Source: CBDCUW01 sp963734865
GTDB lineage: Bacteria; Planctomycetota; Planctomycetia; Pirellulales; Pirellulaceae
Assembly (NCBI GenBank): GCA_963734865.1
Contig: CAVTIV010000019.1
Location: 1,426,001-1,490,000 of the forward strand
Direction: 5' to 3'
Length of the DNA: 64,000 nt
The translations under genes and the position numbers were made by a program. Below are positions 1 through 10,115 of this stretch, piece by piece (positions within the stretch are counted from its first letter, which is position 1; every line of letters begins with the position of its first letter). Under the pieces are notes generated by a model. That model was not told the DNA's origin. It saw only the letters and a program-made list of their open reading frames with translations, and did not search any database.

Positions 1-778
1 ACCGGAGCTTGCTCGTGGATCTCAGCGGACGCAAACTTGTCGTTCGAACGCTTGATCTTGGTGGTGACAAGGTTCCACTTTTCTTGCACTCGCATCACGA
101 GGCGAGTCCAAATCTCGCGCGCGAGGTCTGCGATTCTCACTCGCGGAAAGAGATCTGTTTACGACGCAGATTCGGGCATTGTTGGCGGCTGCCTCATGGG
201 GTGATCTTCGCATCCTCTTCCCGATGGTACTCGGCCAAAGCGATCTGACCGAGGCGTGTCGGCAGGTTGAGCGTCTGAGTGAAGACTTTGACCTGTCCGG
301 TCCGCCATGTCTGGGGGCGATGATCGAGACGCCCGCCTCCCTCTTTTCACTCAAGGAAATCCTGCAGCAGGTGGATTTCATAAGCATCGGAACCAATGAC
401 CTGACCCAATTCATGCTGGCAGCTGACCGTGATGCGGCCGACAGATTTGATGACTACTCCCTCCTGCACCCCTCTGTCCTGCGGGCGATCCGCCACGTCG
501 TCGAAGCGTGTGGTGAGGCGGACCGTCAGTTGAGTGTCTGCGGTGAAGCGGCAGGTGACGTGGGAACTGCTTGTCTGCTGGTCGGATTGGGTGTTCGACA
601 ATTGAGCATGAGTCCGGTGTGCGCCGCACGGGTCCGGTTTGGGATTCGCAACGTCCAGGCAAGTGACCTCGCCGACTTGGCGGACCAGGCGCTTCGCGCT
701 GACAGTGTCTCGGCGGTCCAGAAGCTGATCAAAGGAATCCATTCGGATTCGATCGCTCCTCTGGAATCGGTCGAGTAG
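1..778 (+). pseudogene. ptsI: PTS enzyme I (PEP-protein phosphotransferase), 3' part, one frameshift
   Basis: This is the C-terminal PEP-binding barrel of enzyme I, which moves phosphate from PEP to HPr in the cytoplasm; the gene begins outside the window. Frame 3 carries VVRTLDLGGDK (the conserved RTLDxGGDK strand) up to about base 117. The protein then continues in frame 2 with ARGLRFSLAERDLFTTQ, followed by GAMIETPASLF, the family signature DFISIGTNDLTQF, and VCGEAAGD with the active-site Cys. One base is missing in the alternating CG run near 115-122; adding one G would restore NLGARGLRF. The stop is at 776-778. Because every catalytic motif survives on both sides of the break, a sequencing error is as likely as true inactivation. 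Identity as enzyme I is strong, but which PTS or regulatory system it serves cannot be seen. Confidence 0.85.
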
Positions 779-898
779 GCTCGCAAACGCCGTCGTCGGT
801 GGATCGTCGGCACAGTCGCTGGCGGTGCATGCGAATGCGATCGCCGAATGCCAAGCGACACAGTAGACTGATGAAATGGGATCCTTTATGGTAATGCG

Positions 899-1228
899 AT
901 GAACGACCTCAACTCCACGGAGGAATCCCGGTGTGCTGTCTATTTGAAAGCGTTGGCTGATCCGCTGCGACTGCAGATCATTCGGGCATTGCAAAACGGC
1001 CCATTGAGTGTTTCGGATCTCTCGCTCTCTTTGGAGCAAGAAATCGGCACCATTTCTCACCACCTTCGCGTGCTCTACCACGCCGGCTTGGTCAGCACCG
1101 AGCGAGATGGCAAGTTCATCTACTACTCACTTTGCGAAAGTGCTCTCGGACGCCGATCCCAGACACGACGTGGTGCGCTCGACTTTGGCTGCTGCAAACT
1201 TGACATCGGGCCGTTGTCCAGGCCATAA
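899..1228 (+). CDS. ArsR/SmtB-family metal-responsive repressor
   Basis: A 109-residue winged-helix regulator. It shows the ArsR core: ALADPLRLQIIRAL (helices 1-2), LSVSDLSLSLEQEIGTISHHL (the DNA-recognition helix-turn-helix) and the wing VSTERDGKFIYYSL. The tail ends in LDFGCCKLDIG; a vicinal Cys pair in this place occurs in several ArsR relatives and could bind metal (inference). The classic CVC sensor box in the recognition helix is absent. It lies 227 bases upstream of a COG0523 GTPase and a Cu-type ATPase on the same strand, so a metal-sensing role is likely. The stretch between the wing and LDFGCC (about 1133-1180) is poorly conserved, so a pair of cancelling indels there cannot be excluded. 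Confidence 0.85.
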   Translation: MNDLNSTEESRCAVYLKALADPLRLQIIRALQNGPLSVSDLSLSLEQEIGTISHHLRVLYHAGLVSTERDGKFIYYSLCESALGRRSQTRRGALDFGCCKLDIGPLSRP

Positions 1229-1455
1229 GCAGGGTTCCTCGGATTGACAAACGTTCTGACATTGCTAAGAATATCCGCTTGTTGAGATGCGGGTTTCGTG
1301 GCCACCAGGCACAGCCATTCGCGGACGAACTTTCTCTGACCCATCGATACCGGCGGCCGTTTTTTGGCGTCAATGGTTGCAACGCGAGGGCGATGACGAA
1401 CCTCTCGAGCCACCTTCCCCAGGCACCCTTTTTTTCCTGACAAGCGACCCAATCC

Positions 1456-2553
1456 ATGCCTGCGTCCATTCGTTTTATTATGATCGGTGGTTTCCTGGGT
1501 GCCGGTAAGACGACGCTGATCGGCCAGTTGGCCAGGCGTTTCCAAGCCGCTGGCAAACATGTTTGCGTGGTGACCAATGACCAAGCGGCGGGGCTCGTCG
1601 ATACGGAACTACTCAAAAGCCAGGGGCTCGAAGTGAACGAGGTCGCTGGATCGTGCTTCTGTTGCAACTTCGACGGATTGACCGACGCGATGGACGAGTT
1701 TGAATCGCGGCGACGGCCGGATGTGATTTTGGCCGAGCCTGTCGGAAGCTGTACCGATCTGATCGCCACGATCGCGATTCCGATGATGGAACAACTCGGC
1801 GAAAAGTTTGTCCATAGCCCCTATGCTGTGGTGCTGAAACCGAATCACGGTTTGAAGATATTGTCGGGATCGGGTGGTGGTTTTTCTGCGAAAGCGGAAT
1901 ACATTTTTCGCAAACAATTGGAGGAGTCGGAACTCATTCTTCTCAACCGGATTGATGAACTGTCGCCGACCGACCTGGAAGAACTCAAGGCTCGTGTTTG
2001 CGAACAATATCCCGGCCGGGAAGTGATTTGCTTGTCCGCGAGAACGGGCGAAAACCTGGATTCGCTGTACCATGTCCTCCAGCGGTCTGCGTCGCCGCGA
2101 GACTCGACGATGGATGTTGACTACGACGTTTATGCTGATGGCGAAGCCGAACTCGGTTGGCTGAACGCGACGGCGGTATTTCGTAGCGCGACCGCCATTC
2201 CGCTCGACCAGCTGGCAACGGTCCTCGTTGAACACTTGCGTCAAAGCTTTCAGGAAATCAATGCCGAACCGGGGCACCTCAAAGTGCTCTGCAGTGGCGA
2301 TGGCGCGGTCAGCGTTGCCAATTTGATTGACAGTGACTCGGGCACCACGTTATCGGTTGCCAGCGAATCGAGTGCTGCGGAAGTCACGGCCATCATCAAC
2401 GCCCGTGTGCGGTTGGCCCCCGATGAGCTCCAAAGGCTGGTCGGCGAAGCCGTCAGCGTCAGCTCCAATCAATTGGCGGCATCGGCCGCGATCGAACAAT
2501 TGGAGAGTTTCCGTCCCGGCAGGCCAATCCCAACCCATCGCACGCAGCGGTAG
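1456..2553 (+). CDS. COG0523 (CobW/ZigA-like) GTP-binding metallochaperone
   Basis: A 365-residue G3E-family P-loop GTPase. The Walker A motif GFLGAGKTT is at about residues 12-20. The COG0523 hallmark CxCC (CFCC) is at residues 67-70, where members of the family bind Zn or a related metal. LAEPVGS occupies the switch position. The usual NKxD base-specificity motif reads NRID here. After the GTPase domain comes a CobW_C-like region (AELGWLNATAVFRS onward). Family members deliver Zn, Co or Fe to target proteins at the expense of GTP. The position between an ArsR repressor and a Cu/Ag ATPase fits metal homeostasis, but the specific metal cannot be read from the sequence. Confidence 0.88.
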   Translation: MPASIRFIMIGGFLGAGKTTLIGQLARRFQAAGKHVCVVTNDQAAGLVDTELLKSQGLEVNEVAGSCFCCNFDGLTDAMDEFESRRRPDVILAEPVGSCTDLIATIAIPMMEQLGEKFVHSPYAVVLKPNHGLKILSGSGGGFSAKAEYIFRKQLEESELILLNRIDELSPTDLEELKARVCEQYPGREVICLSARTGENLDSLYHVLQRSASPRDSTMDVDYDVYADGEAELGWLNATAVFRSATAIPLDQLATVLVEHLRQSFQEINAEPGHLKVLCSGDGAVSVANLIDSDSGTTLSVASESSAAEVTAIINARVRLAPDELQRLVGEAVSVSSNQLAASAAIEQLESFRPGRPIPTHRTQR

Positions 2554-2857
2554 TCAAGTGCGGGCACTCGCGGTCGGAAAAGCGGTTGCTGCCAGCCTGG
2601 TGATTGTCCGATAGGCCGGCAACGCCGAGCAACAGTGAAGCAGTTCCGGCATTTCCAAAAGCATCATTCGCGGTGATTGCCGCTGCCTTGCGATGCTTGT
2701 CTCGGCCCATGTCGATACGGATCGGAATACGAAACTGTCGGCCAATTCGACCCAACGGAGCGTCATCGAGTGTGGCTCGGGAAAAAATGTACCGACAAGC
2801 GTATACTTACGTTGGCAGGTAAAGCCTGGCACGATCCATTTCAAAGGAGAATCACTG
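2554..2857. other. Intergenic region upstream of the P-type ATPase
   Basis: About 300 bases without a supported gene. The only clear element is a Shine-Dalgarno AAAGGAG at 2843-2849, 8 bases before a GTG at 2858. No convincing CueR-type or CopY-type operator palindrome was found by eye. The open frame running in from base 2693 has no family similarity before the GTG and is taken as non-coding. Confidence 0.5.
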
Positions 2858-5254
2858 GTGAGAGTCAATCCCACCGTCGCACTCGATCCTGTTTGTGGGA
2901 TGGACGTCTCACCGGAGAGTTCCCGGCATAGCGAATACCAGGGGGATACCTATTACTTTTGCAGCGACAGTTGCCAACGAAAATTTGAGGGTGATCCGGC
3001 CGGTGTGCTGGCAGCGAGGGCAGCAAAAGAGGCTGAGAAAGCGACGCAGACTGATTCAGGCGGACCCAGCTGTTGTCATGATGAACCTTCGGATGGCGGC
3101 CAATCGACCAAGATGGATGTGGATCATGCCCCCGAGGGGGCGATCTATACCTGTCCGATGCATCCGGAGGTGGAACAAATCGGACCGGGTGCGTGTCCGA
3201 TTTGTGGCATGGATTTGGAGCCCAAGTTTGTTGATGCGGCTGATGATTCGGAGGATCATCAATACCGCGACATGAAGCGGCGATTTTGGGTCGGCGTGGT
3301 GTTGTCGGTGCCCCTGCTGATCCTGGCGATGGGACCGATGGTTGGTTTGCGATTGGCCGATCTGATGACGGATCGTATCTTCGGCTGGCTGCAGCTTGCC
3401 TTGGCGACACCGGTCGTATTCTGGTGCGGCTGGCCACTGCTTGTTCGCGGTGCAAAATCGTTTCGGACGATGAACTTGAATATGTTCTCGTTGATCGCGG
3501 TTGGGACGCTCGCCGCGTTCCTATTCAGTCTGTTTGTCGTTCTGTTCCCGCGTTTGATTCCCGTCGCTTTCTTTGAACAGGGAAAACCGCCGCTGTACTT
3601 CGAAGCTTCCGCCGTGATCATCACGCTGGTGTTACTGGGACAAGTCCTGGAGTTACGAGCACGCCAGCGGACCGGGAGTGCGATCCGCGAGCTGATGCAA
3701 TTGGCGCCGGAGATTGCTCATCGCATCACCGAGGATGGCGAGGAAGATGTCGCATTGGACTCCGTTCGCAAGGGCGACCGCGTGCGAGTTCGTCCCGGCG
3801 AAAAAGTTCCCGTCGATGGACGTGTGCTGAGCGGGTCGAGCAACGTGGATGAATCGATGCTGACGGGTGAACCGCTACCGGTCAGCAAGAGTGAAGGTGA
3901 TGAGGTAACCGGGGGAACTCTCAATCAAACCGGAGCGTTGGTCATGGAAGCGGTCAGTGTTGGCAACGACTCGGTGCTTAGCCGCATTGTGCAGATGGTG
4001 GCCGAGGCACAGCGGAGTCGGGCGCCAATCCAGAAGCTGGCCGATGTCGTCGCGCGTTACTTCGTACCGACCGTCATGGCTTGTTCGATTCTCGCTTTTA
4101 TCGGTTGGGCCCTCTTTGGACCCGAACCGAGACTTGCCCATGCTTTCGTAGCTGCTGTCGCCGTTTTGATCATTGCCTGCCCCTGTGCCCTGGGGCTCGC
4201 TACACCGATGTCGGTGATGGTCGGCGTTGGACGCGGTGCGAAGGAAGGTGTTTTGATAAAAAATGCTGAAGTCCTCGAGATCATGGAAACCGTCGACACG
4301 ATTGTGGTGGACAAGACGGGAACGCTGACGGAGGGCCGTCCGGAACTGACCGTTATCGAATCGACGGGTGATTGGAAGGACGAGGATGTGTTGGCGTTGG
4401 CGGCGGCTGTGGAAGCGCAAAGCGAACATCCGCTTGCCCAGGCAGTGATTCGACGTGCCAAGGCGGAGCAATTGTCGATCGTTGACGCGGTGGATTTCGA
4501 GAGCATGACCGGTGGTGGCGTGCGAGCAACGGTTGATGGACGAAGCGTGTTGATTGGCAAGGCCGATTTGCTTGCCGAACAAGGCATGGCTGGGGTTGCG
4601 AATGCACGCCAGCAGGCCATCAAGCATCAGCAGTCCGGTAGCACGGCCATCTTTGTTGCAATTGATGACCGTGTCGCGGCGGTGATGGCGATCTCCGATC
4701 CGATCAAGCAGAGTACACCCGCGGCGCTCCATACATTGCACGCGTTAGGTCTGAAAGTTGTGATGCTTACCGGCGACGCGGAACCGACCGCTCGCGCGGT
4801 TGCAGATCAGCTTGGGATCGACGAGTTTCATGCCGGTGTCTCACCGCAGGACAAGCACGACTTCGTCGCCAAGTTGCGAAACGAAGGGCAGATTGTTGCG
4901 ATGGCGGGCGATGGGATCAATGATGCTCCGGCGCTTGCCGAGGCCGATGTCGGAATCGCGATGGGTACAGGCACGGGCGTCGCGATTGAATCGGCGGGTG
5001 TGACGCTCGTGGGCGGTGACCTGCGCGGTGTGGCGGCGGCGGTCAATCTGAGCAAAAAGACGATGCAAAACATTCGTCAAAACCTGTTCTTTGCCTTTGT
5101 CTACAACGCGCTCGGGATACCCATAGCTGCAGGGATGCTGTATCCGTTTTTCGACCTGCTGCTTAGCCCGATGATTGCCGCAGCGGCGATGAGTTTTAGC
5201 AGCGTTTCGGTCATCGCAAATGCATTAAGATTGCGATCGACAAAACTCAGCTAG
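2858..5254 (+). CDS. copA: Cu+/Ag+ exporting P1B-type ATPase with YHS and heavy-metal-binding domains
   Basis: About 798 residues, inner membrane. The N-terminus is not the usual HMA fold. It has a YHS domain (DPVCGMDV, then YYFCSDSC), followed by a heavy-metal-binding domain (YTCPMHPEVE...CPICGMDL). Catalytic features follow: TGEP phosphatase loop, CPC at about residues 441-443 in membrane helix 6, DKTGT with the phosphorylated Asp about 485, SEHPLAQA (HP motif), and GDGINDAPAL. The last helices carry YNALGIPIAAG and MSFSSVSV. Together with CPC these are the P1B-1 signature for monovalent copper or silver. The GTG at 2858 was chosen because AAAGGAG lies 8 bases upstream and the conserved sequence begins right after it. 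It converges on the triple CCxGC-module gene. Confidence 0.93.
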   Translation: MRVNPTVALDPVCGMDVSPESSRHSEYQGDTYYFCSDSCQRKFEGDPAGVLAARAAKEAEKATQTDSGGPSCCHDEPSDGGQSTKMDVDHAPEGAIYTCPMHPEVEQIGPGACPICGMDLEPKFVDAADDSEDHQYRDMKRRFWVGVVLSVPLLILAMGPMVGLRLADLMTDRIFGWLQLALATPVVFWCGWPLLVRGAKSFRTMNLNMFSLIAVGTLAAFLFSLFVVLFPRLIPVAFFEQGKPPLYFEASAVIITLVLLGQVLELRARQRTGSAIRELMQLAPEIAHRITEDGEEDVALDSVRKGDRVRVRPGEKVPVDGRVLSGSSNVDESMLTGEPLPVSKSEGDEVTGGTLNQTGALVMEAVSVGNDSVLSRIVQMVAEAQRSRAPIQKLADVVARYFVPTVMACSILAFIGWALFGPEPRLAHAFVAAVAVLIIACPCALGLATPMSVMVGVGRGAKEGVLIKNAEVLEIMETVDTIVVDKTGTLTEGRPELTVIESTGDWKDEDVLALAAAVEAQSEHPLAQAVIRRAKAEQLSIVDAVDFESMTGGGVRATVDGRSVLIGKADLLAEQGMAGVANARQQAIKHQQSGSTAIFVAIDDRVAAVMAISDPIKQSTPAALHTLHALGLKVVMLTGDAEPTARAVADQLGIDEFHAGVSPQDKHDFVAKLRNEGQIVAMAGDGINDAPALAEADVGIAMGTGTGVAIESAGVTLVGGDLRGVAAAVNLSKKTMQNIRQNLFFAFVYNALGIPIAAGMLYPFFDLLLSPMIAAAAMSFSSVSVIANALRLRSTKLS

Positions 5255-5319
5255 GGCGACCTGATGATTCTCGGAATGGGTGTCGAGCGCAAAGCAGAAT
5301 ACCTCAACCTTCAACTTTC

Positions 5320-6462
5320 TCACCGCAGTACCGGCGCGTTGACTCCTTGTTTGGCGAGAATACCCAAGTACTTTTGCGGCTCCGCGGCAATTTTCTTTGC
5401 GCATCCCGGACAGCAAATGTAGATCGCTTTTCCGGCAGCGTTTACCTTGTACGGACCACCCATCGTGTCGAGTGGCTCGTCCATCACCGGGCATCGTTTC
5501 TGTGCAGCGATGAATGGAGCATCGGCGACCGTGACTTTGAACACACCAGCACGAACTTGTTCAGTACCAATGGCGACAGTGGCCTGTGATGAAGCGGTAA
5601 TTTGCGCCGGATTGCCGTAGACCATCGCCAAATATTTCGCCGGTTCGGCTTGGATTTTTTTGATGCAACCCTTGCAGCACAAGAAGATCGGTTTGTCGCC
5701 AACCATCACTTTGATCGGCTGTCCCATGCTGCCGAGCGGTTCATCCATGACCGGACATTTGGCTTGTCGCTTGATCAATTCGGCGTCGGCTTCCGTCGCG
5801 GATGTGACCACGATTGCAGGGCGACCGGCCGCGTATTTGGCGGGATCTGCTTTCACGGCTCCGACACAGCCAGCACAGCAGACGTAAACTCGTTCGCCGT
5901 TCACATCGACCGCGACCGGATCGCCCATGCTGCCCAGTGGTTTGCCGCTCACGGGACAAATCTTTTGTCTGGCAATTGCCGCGGCAGCGAGCTGCGTCTC
6001 ACTGGCCGGAACACTGGCGACTTCTTGAAACGCGACACGACTGGCTCCGGCGATGCCAACCAATTGAACGTCGAGTTCGATTTGCCGGCCGGAAATTTTG
6101 GAAAGGTTAACGGGCGCCGTTAAGCCCCCTTTTCCATCGGGCAGCAGGTCGTAGCGATATCGTTTCGCGTTGCCTTCAACACGAAGCGACGCGACTCCTC
6201 GACTTTGATCGACCGAAACCGGCTGTCCCGCGCGATCATAGACGAACATCCCGATACCGCCCTGCGTGACGATGGTTTCCAGCTGGAGCCCATTTGTTTG
6301 GCGCAGCGATCCGCCATGCGGACCACTCGCGGAGACCGTCGCGGCATTTGACGGCATGCCCTGACCATGGTCCTGGTCATTCGTTTGCGCGATCGCGGAA
6401 AACGACGGAATCACCGCCATCAGCGCCGTGACTGCCAAAGCATTTTTCAATCTCAGATTCAT
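5320..6462 (-). CDS. Secreted protein with three CPV...MG...CCxGC metal-binding-like modules
   Basis: About 380 residues with a signal peptide (MNLRLKNALAVTALMAV...AIAQ) and a charged His-containing linker. The second half has three copies of one module, near residues 168-215, 236-283 and 325-372. Each reads CPV...PL..MG.P..V...G..I..CC.GC..K..A.P.KYL. The spacing of the four Cys (one, then a CCxxC group) resembles the YHS/TRASH treble-clef families that bind soft metals, but the module is distinct. It lies 106 bases downstream of the CusA-type pump on the same strand. A periplasmic Cu/Ag-binding role is inferred from motif and context; no function is established. The ATG at 6462 is preferred over an upstream in-frame start because the signal peptide begins there and AGAGCAAGG precedes it. 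Confidence 0.8.
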   Translation of the reverse strand: MNLRLKNALAVTALMAVIPSFSAIAQTNDQDHGQGMPSNAATVSASGPHGGSLRQTNGLQLETIVTQGGIGMFVYDRAGQPVSVDQSRGVASLRVEGNAKRYRYDLLPDGKGGLTAPVNLSKISGRQIELDVQLVGIAGASRVAFQEVASVPASETQLAAAAIARQKICPVSGKPLGSMGDPVAVDVNGERVYVCCAGCVGAVKADPAKYAAGRPAIVVTSATEADAELIKRQAKCPVMDEPLGSMGQPIKVMVGDKPIFLCCKGCIKKIQAEPAKYLAMVYGNPAQITASSQATVAIGTEQVRAGVFKVTVADAPFIAAQKRCPVMDEPLDTMGGPYKVNAAGKAIYICCPGCAKKIAAEPQKYLGILAKQGVNAPVLR

Positions 6463-6568
6463 CCTTGCTCTTTCGATTCTGGGGGGTGCGGTCTCCAAGA
6501 TGCCTCATTCACAACGAAACCTCTTGGATTTTGGAAATGTTGGTACTTCACGAATGGTCAAAACAGAA

Positions 6569-9500
6569 TTAAGCAGCTCTCATCAGGTCCTCCTCGGGCA
6601 TTGGTTCGGTGCCCTGCGACAACGAATCTTTGAAACCGAAACGCAGTTTTGATTCCAGATAGGCGCTGTACAGCGTGGGAACGATGAACGAAGTGAACGG
6701 CTCGGCTAGCATGCCGCCAAATACGGGAATCGCCATCGCGCGTGCGACGTCGGCACCTCGGCCGCTGGCCAGCAGAACTGGTATCAACGCCGCAAGCGTG
6801 GTAACGGTCGTCATCATACAGGGACGAATTCGTTTCAATCCCGCTTCGTAAACGATGTTGCGAATGTCTTCGACGCTCGTCACTCGCCGCCGCTGCAACA
6901 GCTGGTGGATGTACGTTGCCATCACAACACCGTCGTCGACGGCGAGGCCGAATAATGCGATGAACCCGACCCAAACAGCGGTGTTGAGTTCCACTTCCAT
7001 CCAACCCACTAACACCATCCCGCCGGCGAACGCAACAGGGATACCGCTGAACACAGCCAACGAGATCGGGAAGGCTTCGGAACTCAACGTAAATCAACAG
7101 CAGGTTGATGAGCATCACCATCGGAATGATCCACATCAAACGCCGGTTCGCTTCGATCTGGTTGCGGAAGCTACCGACCGATTCGAGCGAGTAGCCCGGT
7201 GGCAAGGAAAGGTGGTTTGGATTGGATGGCGGCAACGCTTGAGCATCACGCAACTGCTGTTCGATCGCAGATACCGATTCCAAGTCACCAGCCGCACCGT
7301 TGGTCATGAAAGATACGTGCGCGACCAAGCGTGCATTCTCGCTGTTGATCGCGCCCGGTCCCCAGGTGGTTTCCAAAGTTGCCAGTTCTGCCAGCGGCAC
7401 GACCGCGCCGCTGTGCGTAACCACAGGCAGCCGGCTCATTTGGTCAATTCGTTCCCGCAAGTCGCGGTTGTAGCGCAGTCGAACTGGGTACCGCTCTCGG
7501 CCTTCGACGGTTTTGATCAGGTTCATGCCTCCCAGTGCTGTCTCGATCACTTGATTGACCATCGACGCGGTCATACCGTACCGCGATGCCGCATCACGAT
7601 CGACCGTGAATTCCACGTATGGTTTTCCAAGCACGATATCCGGATTGACCGTTTCACCGTTGACGTAAGCTGACTCTTTCAATTGGCGTGACACTGCCAT
7701 TGCGGCGTCTGCCAGTTGTTGTAGATCGTCACCGTAAACACGAATCGCCATCGGGGCCTTGATGCCACTTTGCAACATCACGACACGACCTTCGATCGGC
7801 TGCAGCGCCGATGCGGGCGTGACTCCCGGGAGCGTGGCAACCCGGTTGATCTCATCCCAAACATCGCGTGCCGTGACGCCCTCGCGCCACTCGCTTTCCG
7901 GTCTCAGCATGACATACGTTTCGATCATTGCGGCGGGGGCCGGGTCGAGTGCCGATTCGACACGACCGATCTTGCCCAGCACGTCTTTGACTTCCGGAAT
8001 CTGGCCGATCAGCACATCTTGGGTCTGCAGCACTTGCATCGCCTGTGAGAAGCTGGCCGCCGGATAGAGCGTTGGCATGTAGAACCAACTTCCTTCATCG
8101 AGCGCGATCCAGTCATCACTTTGCAGTCCCGTGAACACGTGCTTTGCATCGACATAGCCCGGCAACTCGTTCAAGTCTGCGCCAAAGAAATTCGCTGTCT
8201 TTTCGACAGGCTGTAAAACGGTGGGCATACCGACGTAGGCACCGACGCCGAATAGCAGCAGAATCGCTGGGAACGACAACGCAACGGCTTTGTGATTCAG
8301 CGCGTAGCGAAGACGCGCTGCATAGATCCAACGAACGAAACGGCTGGACGGAATCTCCTCGATCGGACGGATCCGTTCCCGCATCAGTTGCCATCCGGCG
8401 ATCAAGGCAAACGCGGCTGCCATGACTGTGACGATTCCATGAGGAACCGCGAGAAATTCGGCCAGACGCGAGCCCCAGAGAAAATGGGATGTCGCCGATA
8501 TGAGTGTGGCAAATGCAACAGCAGCGATCAGCGCAGTCCGTTTGCGATAGTTCGCGCTGCGCAGCATCAAGCGACTGAGCGCCGGCACGATCGTCACCGC
8601 GGTCATCATTGCTGCGGCGATCGCGAACGTCTTGGTGAAGGCGAGCGGTGAGAAGAGACGGTAGTCGCGGCCTGTCAAAAAGAAGACGGGCAGAAAGCTG
8701 ACGATCGTGGTTGCAACCGCCGTGACGACCGCCGGTGCCACTTCGATCGTGGCCTGATACACGACATCGGCCCGCGACTTCCGGTTAGCATCTGCCGGAT
8801 TCATTCCCACTTCCCGCCCTGCCAGATTCCCAATCGGCCAAGTGCTGATAAATGTTCTCTGACACGATGATTCCCATGTCGACCATCGTTCCGATCGCGA
8901 TCGCGATTCCGGCCAACGACATGATATTGGCTCCGACGCCAACAAAATGCATCGCTATGAACGAAATCAGTACGGCCGCGGGCAAGCAGATCGCAACGAC
9001 AAAACTGCTGCGAATGTGCATCAGGAACAGCAGGATGATAACTGCTGTAATCAGGATTTCGTCACGCAATGCATTCGTCAGCGTGGCAATGGTTTCGTCG
9101 ATCAGCCCGCTGCGATCATAGACACCATGAATCTTGACTCCTCTGAGTGCCGGTTCGATCGCCGCGATCTTTTCTTTGACTCGGTCGATCACCACTCGCG
9201 GGTTCTCGCCGTAACGCATCACAACCACACCGCCAACTGCTTCGGCGCCGTTGTAGTCAAGAGCACCACGGCGAAAGTCCGGGCCGAACTGGACACTGGC
9301 AATGTCACGAGACACGAACGGGCACGCCATCACGTTGCAGGATGACGGTTTCTTCAATGTCGCGGATCGCTTTCTCCTGGTCACCATCGCTACCCAGGAA
9401 TCCCTTACTTCGGACGATGAATTCCATCCCGGTGGATTCAACGGTCTTGGCACCGACATCCAAATTCGACCCTTTGATCGCCATCACCAACGTGTCGAGC

Positions 9501-10105
9501 GTGATGTCGTGAAAGCGGAGCTTGTCGGGATCGACTTCGATCTGATATTGACGCACGTATCCGCCGATGGACGCGACTTCGCTGACACCTTCCACCGCCT
9601 GCAGTTCGTACTTCACGACGAAGTCCTGCATGCTTCGCAGTTCGGCCAAACCCATTCCTTGTTTGGGTGGCTGCAGCGTGTAGTAGTAGATCTGGCCCAG
9701 CCCGGTGGCGTCGGGGCCCAGTTGTGGAGTGACACCACTCGGCAATTGTGAAGCTGCGGCCCCAAGTTGTTCCGAAACGCGACTGCGTGCCCAATAAAAG
9801 TCGATCTCGTCCTTGAACGTGACTTGGACAAAGCTGTAGCCGAACATGCTCTTGCCACGCACCGATTCGGCACCGGGAACGGCCAACAACGAAACGCTCA
9901 GCGGATAGGTGACTTGGTCTTCGATGTCCTTCGGGGACCGACCGGGCCAAGGCGTCAGCACAATGACTTGGTTCTCGCCGACATTGGGAATTGCATCGAT
10001 CGGCACTGACCGATAGCTGAACCAACCACCGATGCTCAGAGCGATCGCCAACAGTGCGACAAGCCAAGGTTCATTGACGCAAAAGCGAATGATGATTCTG
10101 AGCAT
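6569..10105 (-). pseudogene. cusA: CusA-type RND efflux pump, split by three frameshifts
   Basis: The inner-membrane proton-driven pump of a CusCBA-like tripartite exporter. Four consecutive frames together give a full-length protein of roughly 1,180 residues. The N-terminal part (MLRIIIRFCVNEPW, then VPIDAIPNVGENQVIV) runs to about 9310. The next part holds membrane helix 4 with AIAIGTMVDMGIIVSEN. A third part, from about 8815, holds the periplasmic domain. The last part, from about 7075, reads FPISLAVFSGIPVAF to DDGVVMATYI. Helix 4 resembles E. coli CusA (AVGAMVDAAIVMIEN) and lacks the DFG of divalent-metal pumps, so Cu+/Ag+ is the likely substrate. Reading across the breaks restores family sequence, so single-base errors would explain everything. 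The ATG at 10105 has AGGAG 8 bases upstream and follows the adaptor gene by 10 bases. Confidence 0.88.
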
Positions 10106-10115
10106 CTCAGGTCTC

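Noticed and set aside
347..1081. A 244-codon minus-strand frame over ptsI and the ArsR gene
   Set aside because: Both plus-strand products are conserved protein families; the antisense product is not.
1130..1190. Two cancelling frameshifts in the C-terminal part of the ArsR regulator
   Set aside because: The existing frame runs intact to a plausible LDFGCC tail. The alternative frame is only suggestive, without a sure homologous stretch.
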